In this document: positions 43,012 to 53,645 of the stretch, in pieces
Layout: every line of letters starts with the position of its first letter
Numbering within the stretch: the first letter of the stretch is position 1
Source: Microbacterium sp. LWH13-1.2
GTDB lineage: Bacteria > Actinomycetota > Actinomycetes > Actinomycetales > Microbacteriaceae
Assembly (NCBI RefSeq): GCF_038397735.1
Contig: NZ_CP151635.1
Location: 1-64,000, forward strand
DNA: 64,000 nt
Reading direction: 5' to 3'
Program-made: the position numbers and the translations under genes
Notes under the pieces: model-generated
Told to the model about the DNA's origin: nothing
Seen by the model: only the letters and a program-made list of their open reading frames with translations
The model's database searches: none

Positions 43012-44181
43012 GTGGATCTCACCATCGGAATCATCGGCTTCGGCGCGCGCGCCACACTGCGCGAGGAGGTGCACCGCCCCGGTCAGGGGTCGCGCATCAC
43101 CGCGATCTGCGACCCGTCGGAGCGTGCGCGTGTCGACGCCCGGCGTCTGCTTCCCGAGGCGCTCGTCACCGACTCGCTCGACGAGCTGCTCTCCTCAGGA
43201 GTCGACGCCGTCATGGTGCTGACGCCCGACGACACTCACGCAGCTCTCAGCATCCGCGCCCTCGAGGCGGGTGTCGCGGTGTTCTGCGAGAAGCCCCTCG
43301 CCATCGACCTCGCCGACGCCGACGCGATGCTCGAGACGGCGCGGCGCACCGGCAGCCGGCTCTACATCGGTCACAACATGCGCCACATGCCGGTGATCAC
43401 CCTGATGCGTCAGCTCATCCAGGATGGGCGGATCGGAGACGTCAAGGCCGTGTGGGTGCGCCACTTCGTCGGACACGGAGGCGACTACTACTTCAAGGAC
43501 TGGCACGCCGACCGCCGCCGCACGACGGGGCTGCTCCTGCAGAAGGGCGCGCACGACATCGACATCATCCACTGGCTCGCGGGCGCCTATACCGAGCAGG
43601 TCGCCGCCATGGGCGAGCTCAGCGTCTACGGCGACATCACCGATCGCCGCGATCGCACCGGAGAGCGGATGCCCGACTGGTTCAGCGTCGACAACTGGCC
43701 GCCCGCATCGCTCACGGGCCTGAACCCGGTGATCGACGTCGAGGACATCTCGATGGTCAACATGCGCCTGTCGGGGGGCATCCTCGCCTCGTACCAGCAG
43801 TGCCATTTCACGCCCGACTACTGGCGCAACTACACCGTGATCGGCACCGAGGGGCGCATCGAGAACGTCGGCGACACCGCCGGCAGCGAGGTCAGGCTGT
43901 GGAACCGGCGTCACCGAGGCGCCGCAGACGCCGACGAGACGTTCGTCGTGCCCGCGGCGGAGGGCGCGGGGCACGACGGCGCCGATGCGCTTCTCGTCGC
44001 GGAGTTCCTGCGGTTCGTGCGCGACGGAGGGGTCACCGAGACGTCGCCCGTGGCCGCTCGCGAGGCGGTGGCCGCCGGCATCCTCGCGACGGAGTCGCTG
44101 CGCGCGGACGGCTCGGCGATCACGATCCCCCCGCTGGATGCCGACCTCGTCGCGTACTTCGAGCGCGGCCAGGTCGAGTAG
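43012..44181 (+). CDS. Gfo/Idh/MocA-family oxidoreductase
   Basis: 389 residues from GTG 43012, with GAAGGA (43001-43006) upstream. Rossmann start LTIGIIGFGARATLREEVH, then AVMVLTPDDTHAALSIRALEAG and the conserved EKPLAIDLADAD loop (Lys of EKP is the catalytic lysine in this family). The long C-terminal domain holds GAHDIDIIHWLAG. An NAD(P)-dependent sugar or inositol dehydrogenase, probably acting on the imported sugar. 45 bases after the regulator gene and in the same direction, so likely the last gene of the operon. Confidence 0.9.
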   Translation: MDLTIGIIGFGARATLREEVHRPGQGSRITAICDPSERARVDARRLLPEALVTDSLDELLSSGVDAVMVLTPDDTHAALSIRALEAGVAVFCEKPLAIDLADADAMLETARRTGSRLYIGHNMRHMPVITLMRQLIQDGRIGDVKAVWVRHFVGHGGDYYFKDWHADRRRTTGLLLQKGAHDIDIIHWLAGAYTEQVAAMGELSVYGDITDRRDRTGERMPDWFSVDNWPPASLTGLNPVIDVEDISMVNMRLSGGILASYQQCHFTPDYWRNYTVIGTEGRIENVGDTAGSEVRLWNRRHRGAADADETFVVPAAEGAGHDGADALLVAEFLRFVRDGGVTETSPVAAREAVAAGILATESLRADGSAITIPPLDADLVAYFERGQVE

Positions 44182-44233
44182 ACCGGATGCTTCCCGCTTC
44201 TGCCGGGCAAATCTCCAGGTTCTCGCGGCAGAA

Positions 44234-44261
44234 TGTACAAACGTACATGTACGTGCGTACA
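44234..44261 (+). promoter_or_regulatory. Two abutting TetR operators upstream of the tetR-RND operon
   Basis: TGTACAAACGTACA (44234-44247) is followed directly by TGTACGTGCGTACA (44248-44261). Both fit TGTAC-N4-GTACA, and the 28 bases together are symmetrical except for two base pairs. The centre (44241-44254) is itself a perfect 14-bp palindrome. It lies 25 bases before the tetR start. Confidence 0.85.
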
Positions 44262-44286
44262 GGCATGACAGCGCAGGGGGATCCGC

Positions 44287-44880
44287 ATGAGCGAGGGCAC
44301 ACGCCGCCGCCGTGACCCTGAGGCGCGCCGTCTGGAGATCGTCACCGCCGCCGCAGAGCTCATCATCGAGATCGGCGTCGACGCCCTCACCCACCGCAAG
44401 GTCGCCGCCCGCGCGGGTGTGCCGCTCGGTGCGACCACGCAGTACTTCGCCACGCTCGACGACCTGCGCGAAGCCGCCATCGGCGCGCTCGCCGCCGAGA
44501 TCGAGGCCCGCATCGACGAGACCCGCCGTGCGGTGGTGGTCGAGGGCGTCACGCCCGCCGGCCTCGCGAGACTGGTGCATCAGGGCCTCACGGATGCGCG
44601 GGCTATCCAGGCCGACCGTGCCGTCGTCACCGCCGCCGTGCACGACCCGCGTGTGCGGGCGTTCGCTAGGCAGTGGTCCGACGAGGTCGTGGGATTCATC
44701 GCACCCGTTCACGGACCCGACCGCGCCAGGGCCGCCGCCGTCTTCATCGACGGCGTACTCTGGCACTCTCAGATCCACGACGAGCCGCTCGACGAAGAGC
44801 TCATCCGCGACGCCCTCGCCGGGATCCTCACTCCTTCTCCGGCGTCCCCCTCCGCATCCGCTGCCGCAGCATCCGCCTGA
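44287..44880 (+). CDS. TetR-family transcriptional regulator
   Basis: 197 residues. Helix-turn-helix with RLEIVTAAAELIIEIGVDALTHRKVAARAGVPLGATTQYF (in parts) at 15-55, followed by an all-helical sensor domain ending in an Ala/Ser/Pro-rich tail. AGGGGGAT upstream of the ATG is the ribosome binding site. The paired TGTAC-N4-GTACA sites just upstream suggest autorepression. An RND efflux gene follows 22 bases later, so the regulator most likely senses a pump substrate. Confidence 0.9.
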   Translation: MSEGTRRRRDPEARRLEIVTAAAELIIEIGVDALTHRKVAARAGVPLGATTQYFATLDDLREAAIGALAAEIEARIDETRRAVVVEGVTPAGLARLVHQGLTDARAIQADRAVVTAAVHDPRVRAFARQWSDEVVGFIAPVHGPDRARAAAVFIDGVLWHSQIHDEPLDEELIRDALAGILTPSPASPSASAAAASA

Positions 44881-44902
44881 TCCGATCGAGAGAGAATCCG
44901 CC

Positions 44903-47900
44903 TTGTCGAACCTCGCCGTCCTGAGTCTCAAGAACCGCGCACTGATCGCACTGATCACGATCGTCGCGGCCGTGTTCGGCGGACTCGCTCTGACGAACCT
45001 CAAGCAGGAGCTCATCCCCTCGCTCGAGCTGCCCAACCTGATGGTCATGACGACGTACCCCGGTGCGTCGCCCGAGGTCGTCGAGAACGACGTCTCGACG
45101 CCGATCGAGTCGGCGATCCAGGGCGTCCCCGGACTCGAAGGAACCACCGCGACCAGCACGACCAACGCGTCGATCGTGCAGGCGACCTTCGCCTACGGCA
45201 CGAACCTCGCGACCGCGGAGCAGAAGATCCAGCAGGCGATCAACCGCATCTCGGGTCAGCTGCCCGCCGACCTGAGCCCGCAGGTGCTCGCGGTGTCGAT
45301 CGACGACTTCCCCGTGATCCAGGTCGCGGTGACCGGCTTCGACGACGCCGAGAACGCGCAGGCCCAACTCACGAGCGTGGCGATCCCCGAGCTCGAGGAC
45401 GTCGACGGCGTCAACGCCGCGCAGCTCATCGGAGGGGTCGGCCAGCGCATCACGATCACGCCGGATGTGGCCAAGCTCGCCGCGGTGGGGGAGAGCACGC
45501 AGGCGATCAGCACGGCGCTGGAGCAGAACGGCACGCTGTTCCCCGGCGGCGACATCACCGAAGACGGTCAGACCCTGACGGTGCAGACCGGCGCGAAGAT
45601 CACTTCCGTCGAGGAGATCGCAGCCCTTCCGCTGGTCGGCACGACCGCCAAGGTCGGCGACGTCGCGACGGTCGTGCAGGAGACCGACCCGATCTCGTCG
45701 ATCTCGCGCGTCGACGGCGAGGACGCCCTCTCGATCTCGATCACCAAGCTGCCCGCCGCGAACACGGTCGAGGTGTCTCAGGGGGTCATCGCCGCGCTCG
45801 ACACGATCGAAGAGGCCTTCCCCGACGCGAAGTTCACGATCATCTTCGACCAGGCGCCCTTCATCCAGCAGTCGATCGAGACGCTCGCGACCGAGGGGTT
45901 GCTCGGGCTCGTCTTCGCCGTGGTCGTCATCCTCGTCTTCCTGCTGTCGATCCGCTCGACGCTCGTCACGGCGATCTCGATCCCGACCAGCGTCCTGATC
46001 ACCTTCATCGGGCTGCAGGCGTTCGGCTACTCGCTCAACATCCTCACCCTCGGCGCGCTCACGATCGCGATCGGACGAGTGGTCGACGACTCGATCGTCG
46101 TGATCGAGAACATCAAGAGGCACTACGTCGGCGATGCCGACAAGGGCGATGCCATCCGGCTCGCCGTGCGCGAGGTGGCGATGGCGGTGACGTCGTCGAC
46201 CATCACGACGGTCGCGGTGTTCCTGCCGATCGTGTTCGTCGGAGACATGGTCGGAGAGCTGTTCCGGCCGTTCGCGATGACCGTGTCGATCGCGATGGTG
46301 GCCTCGCTGCTCGTGTCGCTGACGATCGTCCCGGTGCTCGCGTACTGGTTCCTGCGCCCGGGCAAGCCGCTGCTCGACGAGAGCGGCGTGCAGATCGACC
46401 CCGAGCACCCGGATGCTCCGCCCACGCGCCTCCAGAGCGCCTACCGCCCGATCCTCGGGTGGACCCTGAAGCACTCCGGTCTCACCGTGATCCTCGCGGT
46501 CGTGGTGCTCGGAGCCACACTCGCCGCGGCTCCGCTGATGAAGGTCAACTTCCTCAGCGACTCGGGTCAGAACACCATGACCGTCACGCAGGACCTCGGT
46601 CCGACCGCGAGCCTCGAGACCAAGTCGGAGGCGGCCGTCGCCGTCGAGGACGCACTGCTCGAGATCGACGGCGTCACCACCGTGCAGGCCTCGATCGGCT
46701 CGAGCGGATCAGCTCTGCGCGACGCGTTCTCGGGCGGCGCCGGCGTGACCTATTCGGTGCTCACCGATGCGGACGCCGACCAGGAGAAGCTCCGCACCGC
46801 GGTGCAGGATGCGATCGAGGACCTCACCGACGTCGGCGAGGTGTCGGTCGCCGCATCCGCCGGTCTCGGCTCCAGCGACATCGAGATCTCGGTCACCGCG
46901 TCGAACGCCGACGACCTGCAGACCGCCACCACCGCCGTGGTCGACGAGCTCGAAGGACGCGACGGCATCGGCAAGGTCACCGACAACCTCGCGGCCGCGC
47001 TGCCGTACCTCGCCGTGGTCGTCGACCGCGACGCCGCAGCCGCGCGTGGGCTGTCCGAGGTCGCCGTCGGCGCGCTCGTGTCGAACACGATGCGCCCCCA
47101 GCAGGTGGGCACGGTCGAGATCGACGACACCGCGCTGACGATCTACCTTGCAGCAGCCGAGCCGCCGACCACCGCGCAGGCGCTGCGCGAGCTCACGATC
47201 CCCAGTGCCCTCGGCGTCGTGCAGCTGCAGGACATCGCGACGGTCGAGGAACGCAACGGCCCGACCTCGATCACCACCGAGCAGGGACGCCGCACCGCGA
47301 CGATCACCGTGCCCCCGGCATCCGACAACCTCGCCGTGGCGACGCAGTCGGTCACCGAGGCGCTCGCCGCCGTCGACCTGCCCGACGGTGCATCAGCCGA
47401 GGTCGGCGGCGTCGCGACGCAGCAGGCCGACTCGTTCTCACAGCTCGGTCTCGCGATGCTCGCCGCGATCCTGATCGTCTACGTCGTGATGGTGGCGACG
47501 TTCAAGTCGCTGCGCCAGCCGCTGCTGCTGCTCGTGTCGGTGCCGTTCGCGGCGACCGGTGCGATCCTGCTGCAGATCGTCACGGGCGTGCCGCTGGGCG
47601 TCGCCTCGCTGATCGGTGTGCTGATGCTGATCGGCATCGTGGTAACGAACGCGATCGTGCTCATCGACCTGGTGAACCAGTATCGCGAGAAGGGGCTGTC
47701 GACTCTCGACGCGGTCAAGGCCGGTGGAGAGAAGCGTCTGCGCCCCATCCTCATGACGGCGCTCGCGACGATCTTCGCGCTCACCCCGATGGCACTGGGC
47801 ATCACCGGGCATGGCGGGTTCATCTCGCAGCCGCTCGCGATCGTCGTGATCGGCGGGCTCATCTCGTCGACCGTGCTGACGCTCATCGTGCTGCCGACGC

Positions 47901-48124
47901 TCTACAACCTCGTCGAAGGTGCGAAGGAGCGGCGTCGGGCCCGCAAGGCGGGATCCGGCGACGACGGGTCTGCGCCGGTCGACGGCGACGAGCCGTCCGA
48001 CGGCCCGGCGCCTGCGGGTGATCTGGCGCTGGCCGGTGGAGGTGCCGGTGCCGGTGCCGGTGGGTCTGGTCTGCCGCACGCGCCGCAGCTGACCCGTCGG
48101 GAGCTCCGCGAGCGCGGAGACTGA
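44903..48124 (+). CDS. RND efflux transporter (AcrB/HAE1-like) of a Gram-positive
   Basis: 1073 residues from TTG 44903 (GAGAGAG about seven bases upstream); an ATG-based reading further up overlaps tetR in another frame. SLKNRALIALITIVAAVFGG is the first helix, followed by a large outside loop, the second to sixth helices, the second loop and helices seven to twelve. VVDDSIVVIENIKRHYVG and LMLIGIVVTNAIVLIDLVNQYREKG match the proton-relay helices 4 and 10. The C-terminal tail is Gly/Ala-rich. No membrane-fusion or outer-membrane partner lies nearby, as expected for a single-membrane host, so drug or lipid export is inferred. Confidence 0.92.
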   Translation: MSNLAVLSLKNRALIALITIVAAVFGGLALTNLKQELIPSLELPNLMVMTTYPGASPEVVENDVSTPIESAIQGVPGLEGTTATSTTNASIVQATFAYGTNLATAEQKIQQAINRISGQLPADLSPQVLAVSIDDFPVIQVAVTGFDDAENAQAQLTSVAIPELEDVDGVNAAQLIGGVGQRITITPDVAKLAAVGESTQAISTALEQNGTLFPGGDITEDGQTLTVQTGAKITSVEEIAALPLVGTTAKVGDVATVVQETDPISSISRVDGEDALSISITKLPAANTVEVSQGVIAALDTIEEAFPDAKFTIIFDQAPFIQQSIETLATEGLLGLVFAVVVILVFLLSIRSTLVTAISIPTSVLITFIGLQAFGYSLNILTLGALTIAIGRVVDDSIVVIENIKRHYVGDADKGDAIRLAVREVAMAVTSSTITTVAVFLPIVFVGDMVGELFRPFAMTVSIAMVASLLVSLTIVPVLAYWFLRPGKPLLDESGVQIDPEHPDAPPTRLQSAYRPILGWTLKHSGLTVILAVVVLGATLAAAPLMKVNFLSDSGQNTMTVTQDLGPTASLETKSEAAVAVEDALLEIDGVTTVQASIGSSGSALRDAFSGGAGVTYSVLTDADADQEKLRTAVQDAIEDLTDVGEVSVAASAGLGSSDIEISVTASNADDLQTATTAVVDELEGRDGIGKVTDNLAAALPYLAVVVDRDAAAARGLSEVAVGALVSNTMRPQQVGTVEIDDTALTIYLAAAEPPTTAQALRELTIPSALGVVQLQDIATVEERNGPTSITTEQGRRTATITVPPASDNLAVATQSVTEALAAVDLPDGASAEVGGVATQQADSFSQLGLAMLAAILIVYVVMVATFKSLRQPLLLLVSVPFAATGAILLQIVTGVPLGVASLIGVLMLIGIVVTNAIVLIDLVNQYREKGLSTLDAVKAGGEKRLRPILMTALATIFALTPMALGITGHGGFISQPLAIVVIGGLISSTVLTLIVLPTLYNLVEGAKERRRARKAGSGDDGSAPVDGDEPSDGPAPAGDLALAGGGAGAGAGGSGLPHAPQLTRRELRERGD

Positions 48125-48141
48125 CCGCCGCCGCGTTCACA

Positions 48142-48213
48142 ATTCAGCACGGCTGTACCCGATGCCCGCCCGGAAGCGATTCCCGGGCGGGCATCGGCCG
48201 TCTCATGCTGAAT
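48142..48213. terminator. Bidirectional terminator with an outer inverted repeat
   Basis: A perfect 15-bp stem (48159-48173 and 48183-48197, left arm CCGATGCCCGCCCGG) sits between the RND gene and the convergent epimerase gene. ATTCAGCA (48142-48149) and TGCTGAAT (48206-48213) form a second, outer arm around it, separated from the inner stem by unpaired bases. Confidence 0.8.
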
Positions 48214-48234
48214 CCTGCACGCGGGCGTCAGGGG

Positions 48235-49131
48235 TCAGTCGAGCGTGATGCCCCACTCGAGGGTCCAGGTCTCGCCCGGTGCGAGACGACGGAGGCCCGT
48301 GCCGCTGTTCAGCGCATCGGCGGGGGCGGTCATGGGCTCGATCGCGACGGCGAGCGACTGCCCCGGGTACTTGTCGGTCGTGTAGACCTGAACGACGTCG
48401 AAGCCGGCGCCCTGCCAGAGCGTGACACGGCGTCCGTCGGGGGCGGTCAGCGAGTGCCGGACGAGCCCGTCGGCATCGCGCTCGAGGTCGGTGAATCCCG
48501 TGTCGAGCGTCACATCTCCGAGACGGGCGCCATCGCGAAGCGCGGCATCCGCGGGCCGGGTGCCGGTGGGCAGCATCCGCTCGTCGGTCGTGATCTCTGT
48601 CTGAGCCGGCACGCGCAGCACGAGATCGTGCGGGTCGACATCGCTGATCGTGAGGAACGGGTGCGTGCCGAGAGCGACCGGCGCCGCCGTCGCCGACCGG
48701 TTCGTCAGAGCATGCGTGACGTCGATGCCGTCAGCGCGCAGCACGTAGGTGACGCTCGTCTCGATCAGGTACGGGTATCCGGTCTGCGGCACGATCGTGG
48801 CGCTCAGCGTCGTCGCCGACGCTGACTCTTCGACGGCGTAGGCAGTGAAACGCAGCAGACCGTGGCTCGCATTGGCGAACTTCGGCTCGGTGATGGCCAA
48901 CTGGCGGACGGTGCCCTCGTCGTCCCACCGGCCGTCGCGCACTCGGTTCGGCCACGGCGCGAGCACGACCCCCGAGCACGACGGGGTCGGAGAGTCGGCC
49001 GGATACGGCGAGATCAGATCGACCGAGCCGATGCGGAGCGATCGGAGGGATGCGCCGACCTGGGCGATCTGGGCGCTGACATCGCCGAGCTGGAGGTGCA
49101 CCTGGGTGCCGGTGGGGGATGCGGAGTTCAC
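48235..49131 (-). CDS. Aldose 1-epimerase family protein
   Basis: 298 residues from GTG 49131. GalM-like beta-sandwich: VVLAPWPNRVRDGRW near 68-82 (the N-R pair of the substrate site), HGLLRFTAY near 105 with the conserved His, GTHPFLT near 175 with the catalytic-site His, and a C-terminal VAIEPMTAPADALNSG with the catalytic Glu. It interconverts alpha and beta sugars. TACGAT (49138-49143, minus strand) is six bases before the GTG, a leaderless start that also rules out the 354-residue reading. It may serve carbohydrate uptake in general. Confidence 0.9.
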   Translation of the reverse strand: MNSASPTGTQVHLQLGDVSAQIAQVGASLRSLRIGSVDLISPYPADSPTPSCSGVVLAPWPNRVRDGRWDDEGTVRQLAITEPKFANASHGLLRFTAYAVEESASATTLSATIVPQTGYPYLIETSVTYVLRADGIDVTHALTNRSATAAPVALGTHPFLTISDVDPHDLVLRVPAQTEITTDERMLPTGTRPADAALRDGARLGDVTLDTGFTDLERDADGLVRHSLTAPDGRRVTLWQGAGFDVVQVYTTDKYPGQSLAVAIEPMTAPADALNSGTGLRRLAPGETWTLEWGITLD

Positions 49132-49194
49132 CTCGCAATCGTATGGCGAGCCGCGAGGGACAGGGGGACTGGGCGGATTTTCAGGAGCGACCGC

Positions 49195-49424
49195 TACACT
49201 TGATGCGTCGGCTTCGGACACCCGCGCAGCGCGCGGACGTTTTTGTGTAAGAAGTGTGAGTCCAGGGGCCGATGGTGAGCGTCGCTCGACGCTAATCAAC
49301 CATCACATGAATGGCCCCGGCCGCTGACAGTCCGGAACCCCGCCCGATCTCATCCGATCCGGCGCAGGGTGCTCGCGCGTGTGCGCAGCGCCGTTCTCGT
49401 GCGAGAACTCAGAAGGACACACCC
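49195..49424 (+). promoter_or_regulatory. Long structured leader of the DEAD-box helicase gene with an early terminator-like hairpin
   Basis: TACACT (49195-49200) is a probable -10, putting the transcript start near 49207. CCGCGC-AGC-GCGCGG (49222-49236) then ACG and five Ts (49240-49244) look like an intrinsic terminator. Downstream, GGGGCC (49265-49270) pairs with GGCCCC (49313-49318), GATGGT (49271-49276) with ACCATC (49299-49304), and AGCGTC with GACGCT inside, making a long imperfect hairpin. The leader is about 218 bases to the ATG. Confidence 0.55.
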
Positions 49425-51764
<2,340 letters not shown>

Positions 51765-51775
51765 CCCGTCACGCT

Positions 51776-51815
51776 CGAAGGCCCCGTCCCTGCATCTGCG
51801 GGGGCGGGGCCTTCG
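51776..51815 (+). terminator. Hairpin terminator after the helicase gene
   Basis: A 15-bp stem with one G-U pair (arms 51776-51790 and 51801-51815, left arm CGAAGGCCCCGTCCC) and a ten-base loop, 12 bases past the stop. Confidence 0.8.
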
Positions 51816-51875
51816 TCGCGCGCGGATGCCGTGGGGATGCAGGCGCGTCAGCTGATCCCGAAGCGTCCGGTCGAC

Positions 51876-52415
51876 TCAGCCGAGTTCGTGCTCGTGGATC
51901 GCCGTCGTCAGAGTCGTTCCGTTGAGGTCGAGGTAGAGCACCTGCTCGGTGACGGTGAGGGTCATGGTGTTGCGGCGCTCGATGAGCGGCGCGGCGGAAT
52001 CGATGAAGCCGGGGTCGAAGCTGTAGACGCGGATGTCCTCGGAGCGGTGGATCCGCTTGTCGGCCCACGGGGCCATGACCTTCGCCGGGTCGCGGTGCGT
52101 GTAGACGACGGTGCGCTCGGCGAGCCGACTGCCGTAGTGCAGGCGCTCGGCGTCGGGGGCGCCGATCTCGATCCATGCGGTGGTCTGGCCGGTGAGGTCG
52201 CGCACCAGGACGGCGGGCTCGTCGGTCTGCGAGATGCCGCCGCCGAACGTGATGCCCTCGGTGAACTCGAGCCCGTAGGCCAGCACGCGGGTGAGCATGT
52301 ACGCATCGGTCTCGGACGGATGCCGCGCCACGCGCAGCGAGAAGTCGTCGTACACACCGCGATCCATGTCGGCCAGCTGGACCTCGAACGTGTGCATTGT
52401 GGAGCCGATAGCCAT
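51876..52415 (-). CDS. yaeQ: YaeQ-family protein
   Basis: 179 residues, the same size as E. coli YaeQ. It matches the family throughout: ADMDRGVYDDFSLRVARHPSE near the N terminus, DEPAVLVRDLTGQTTAWIEIG in the middle (a PD-(D/E)XK nuclease-like fold), and TMTLTVTEQVLYLDLNG near the end. The cellular function is not settled. ATG 52415 is preceded by TAGGCT (52424-52429, minus strand), but at eight bases, so leaderless expression is less certain than elsewhere. Confidence 0.9.
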   Translation of the reverse strand: MAIGSTMHTFEVQLADMDRGVYDDFSLRVARHPSETDAYMLTRVLAYGLEFTEGITFGGGISQTDEPAVLVRDLTGQTTAWIEIGAPDAERLHYGSRLAERTVVYTHRDPAKVMAPWADKRIHRSEDIRVYSFDPGFIDSAAPLIERRNTMTLTVTEQVLYLDLNGTTLTTAIHEHELG

Positions 52416-52500
52416 AACGTCCGAGCCTACGCGCCCTGGAGGCACCCTCCGGACCTCGACCGATCGCTCTCGGCGCCTCGCCGAACGCGCCGATGCACGC

Positions 52501-53571
52501 TCAGAACAGCATCGGCTGCGCCGGGGAGGGCGCAGGAGCGAACGCGGGCGCCGGGCGTCCGTGCGGAGCGGACGACCGGATGCCGCGCACCGGGTAGTCG
52601 TCTTCGTGCTGCCCGTCGAGCCCGTGCAGCCGGATCAGAGGCCGAGCCCGTTTCGCGAGCCACTGCCGATATCCCTTCGGCGCCTCGGCCGAGACGCCGG
52701 GATAGAGCCCCCGATACGACGAGACGAGGTCGGGGCGGAAGTCGCCGAGCCACTGCATGAACCAGGGCTTCACGCCGGCGCGGAGGTGCAGAGCGCCGTA
52801 GATCACGCGACTCGCTCCAGCCTCCTTGATGCGGCGCAGAGCGGTGTCGATCGCCTCGACCGAGTCGGTCATGTGCGGCATGATCGGCATCAGGAAGACG
52901 GTGACCCGGAAGCCGGCATCCCGCAGCGCCCGTACGGTGTCGAGTCGCGCCTGTGTGGTCGGGGTGCCGGGCTCGATCGCCTTCTGCAGCTCGTCGTCGT
53001 ACATCGCGATCGACATCTGGATGTCGACGGGCACCCGCTGCGCGGCCTTCACCAGCAGGGGGATGTCACGCCTGATCAACGTGCCTTTCGTGAGGATCGA
53101 CATCGGCGTGCCCGAGGCGGCGAGGGCGTCGATGATCCCCGGCATCAGCCTGTAGCGACCCTCGGCGCGCTGATACGGATCCGTGTTCGTGCCCAGCGCG
53201 ACGGTCTCGTGCTCCCAGCTGCCTTTGCGGAGTTCCTTCTGCAGTACTTCGACCACGTTGACCTTCACGACGATCTGCGAGTCGAAGTCGGATCCGCCGT
53301 CGAGGTCGAGGTACTCGTGCGTGCCGCGAGCGAAGCAGTACACACAGGCATGGCTGCATCCGCGGTACGGGTTGATGGTCCACGCGAACGGCATGCGCGA
53401 CGCGCCCGGAACATGGTTGAGCGCGGACTTCGACAGCACCTCGTGGAACGTCATGCCCGTGAAATCGGGGGTCGTCACCGTGCGGAGGACGTTCGAGCGG
53501 TTCTCGAGTCCGGGCAGCGCCGCGGCATCCACGTCACCGAGCTTCTGTCCCTGCCACCGCATGACAGACAT
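52501..53571 (-). CDS. Rv2578c-type radical SAM protein
   Basis: 356 residues. NPYRGCSHACVYCFARGTHEY (in parts) contains C-x3-C-x2-C, the [4Fe-4S] cluster motif of radical SAM enzymes. MSVMRWQGQKL at the N terminus and ILTKGTLIRRDIPLL later are typical of the Rv2578c family of actinobacteria. Substrate and product are unknown. The C-terminal tail is Pro/Ala-rich. It is divergent from an M15 carboxypeptidase gene, with 74 bases between the starts that contain an inverted GAACATA repeat. Confidence 0.9.
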   Translation of the reverse strand: MSVMRWQGQKLGDVDAAALPGLENRSNVLRTVTTPDFTGMTFHEVLSKSALNHVPGASRMPFAWTINPYRGCSHACVYCFARGTHEYLDLDGGSDFDSQIVVKVNVVEVLQKELRKGSWEHETVALGTNTDPYQRAEGRYRLMPGIIDALAASGTPMSILTKGTLIRRDIPLLVKAAQRVPVDIQMSIAMYDDELQKAIEPGTPTTQARLDTVRALRDAGFRVTVFLMPIMPHMTDSVEAIDTALRRIKEAGASRVIYGALHLRAGVKPWFMQWLGDFRPDLVSSYRGLYPGVSAEAPKGYRQWLAKRARPLIRLHGLDGQHEDDYPVRGIRSSAPHGRPAPAFAPAPSPAQPMLF

Positions 53572-53645
53572 TCGAACATAGAAACGACAGTGGAGTCAAC
53601 CCGTATGGGATATATGTTCTATCGGACTTAAGGGACAATGGGAGC

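Noticed and set aside
53572..53640. A single LexA SOS box
   Set aside because: GAAC and GTTC halves exist but are 32 bases apart, not the 4-base spacing of actinobacterial LexA sites; kept only as an inverted repeat of unknown use.
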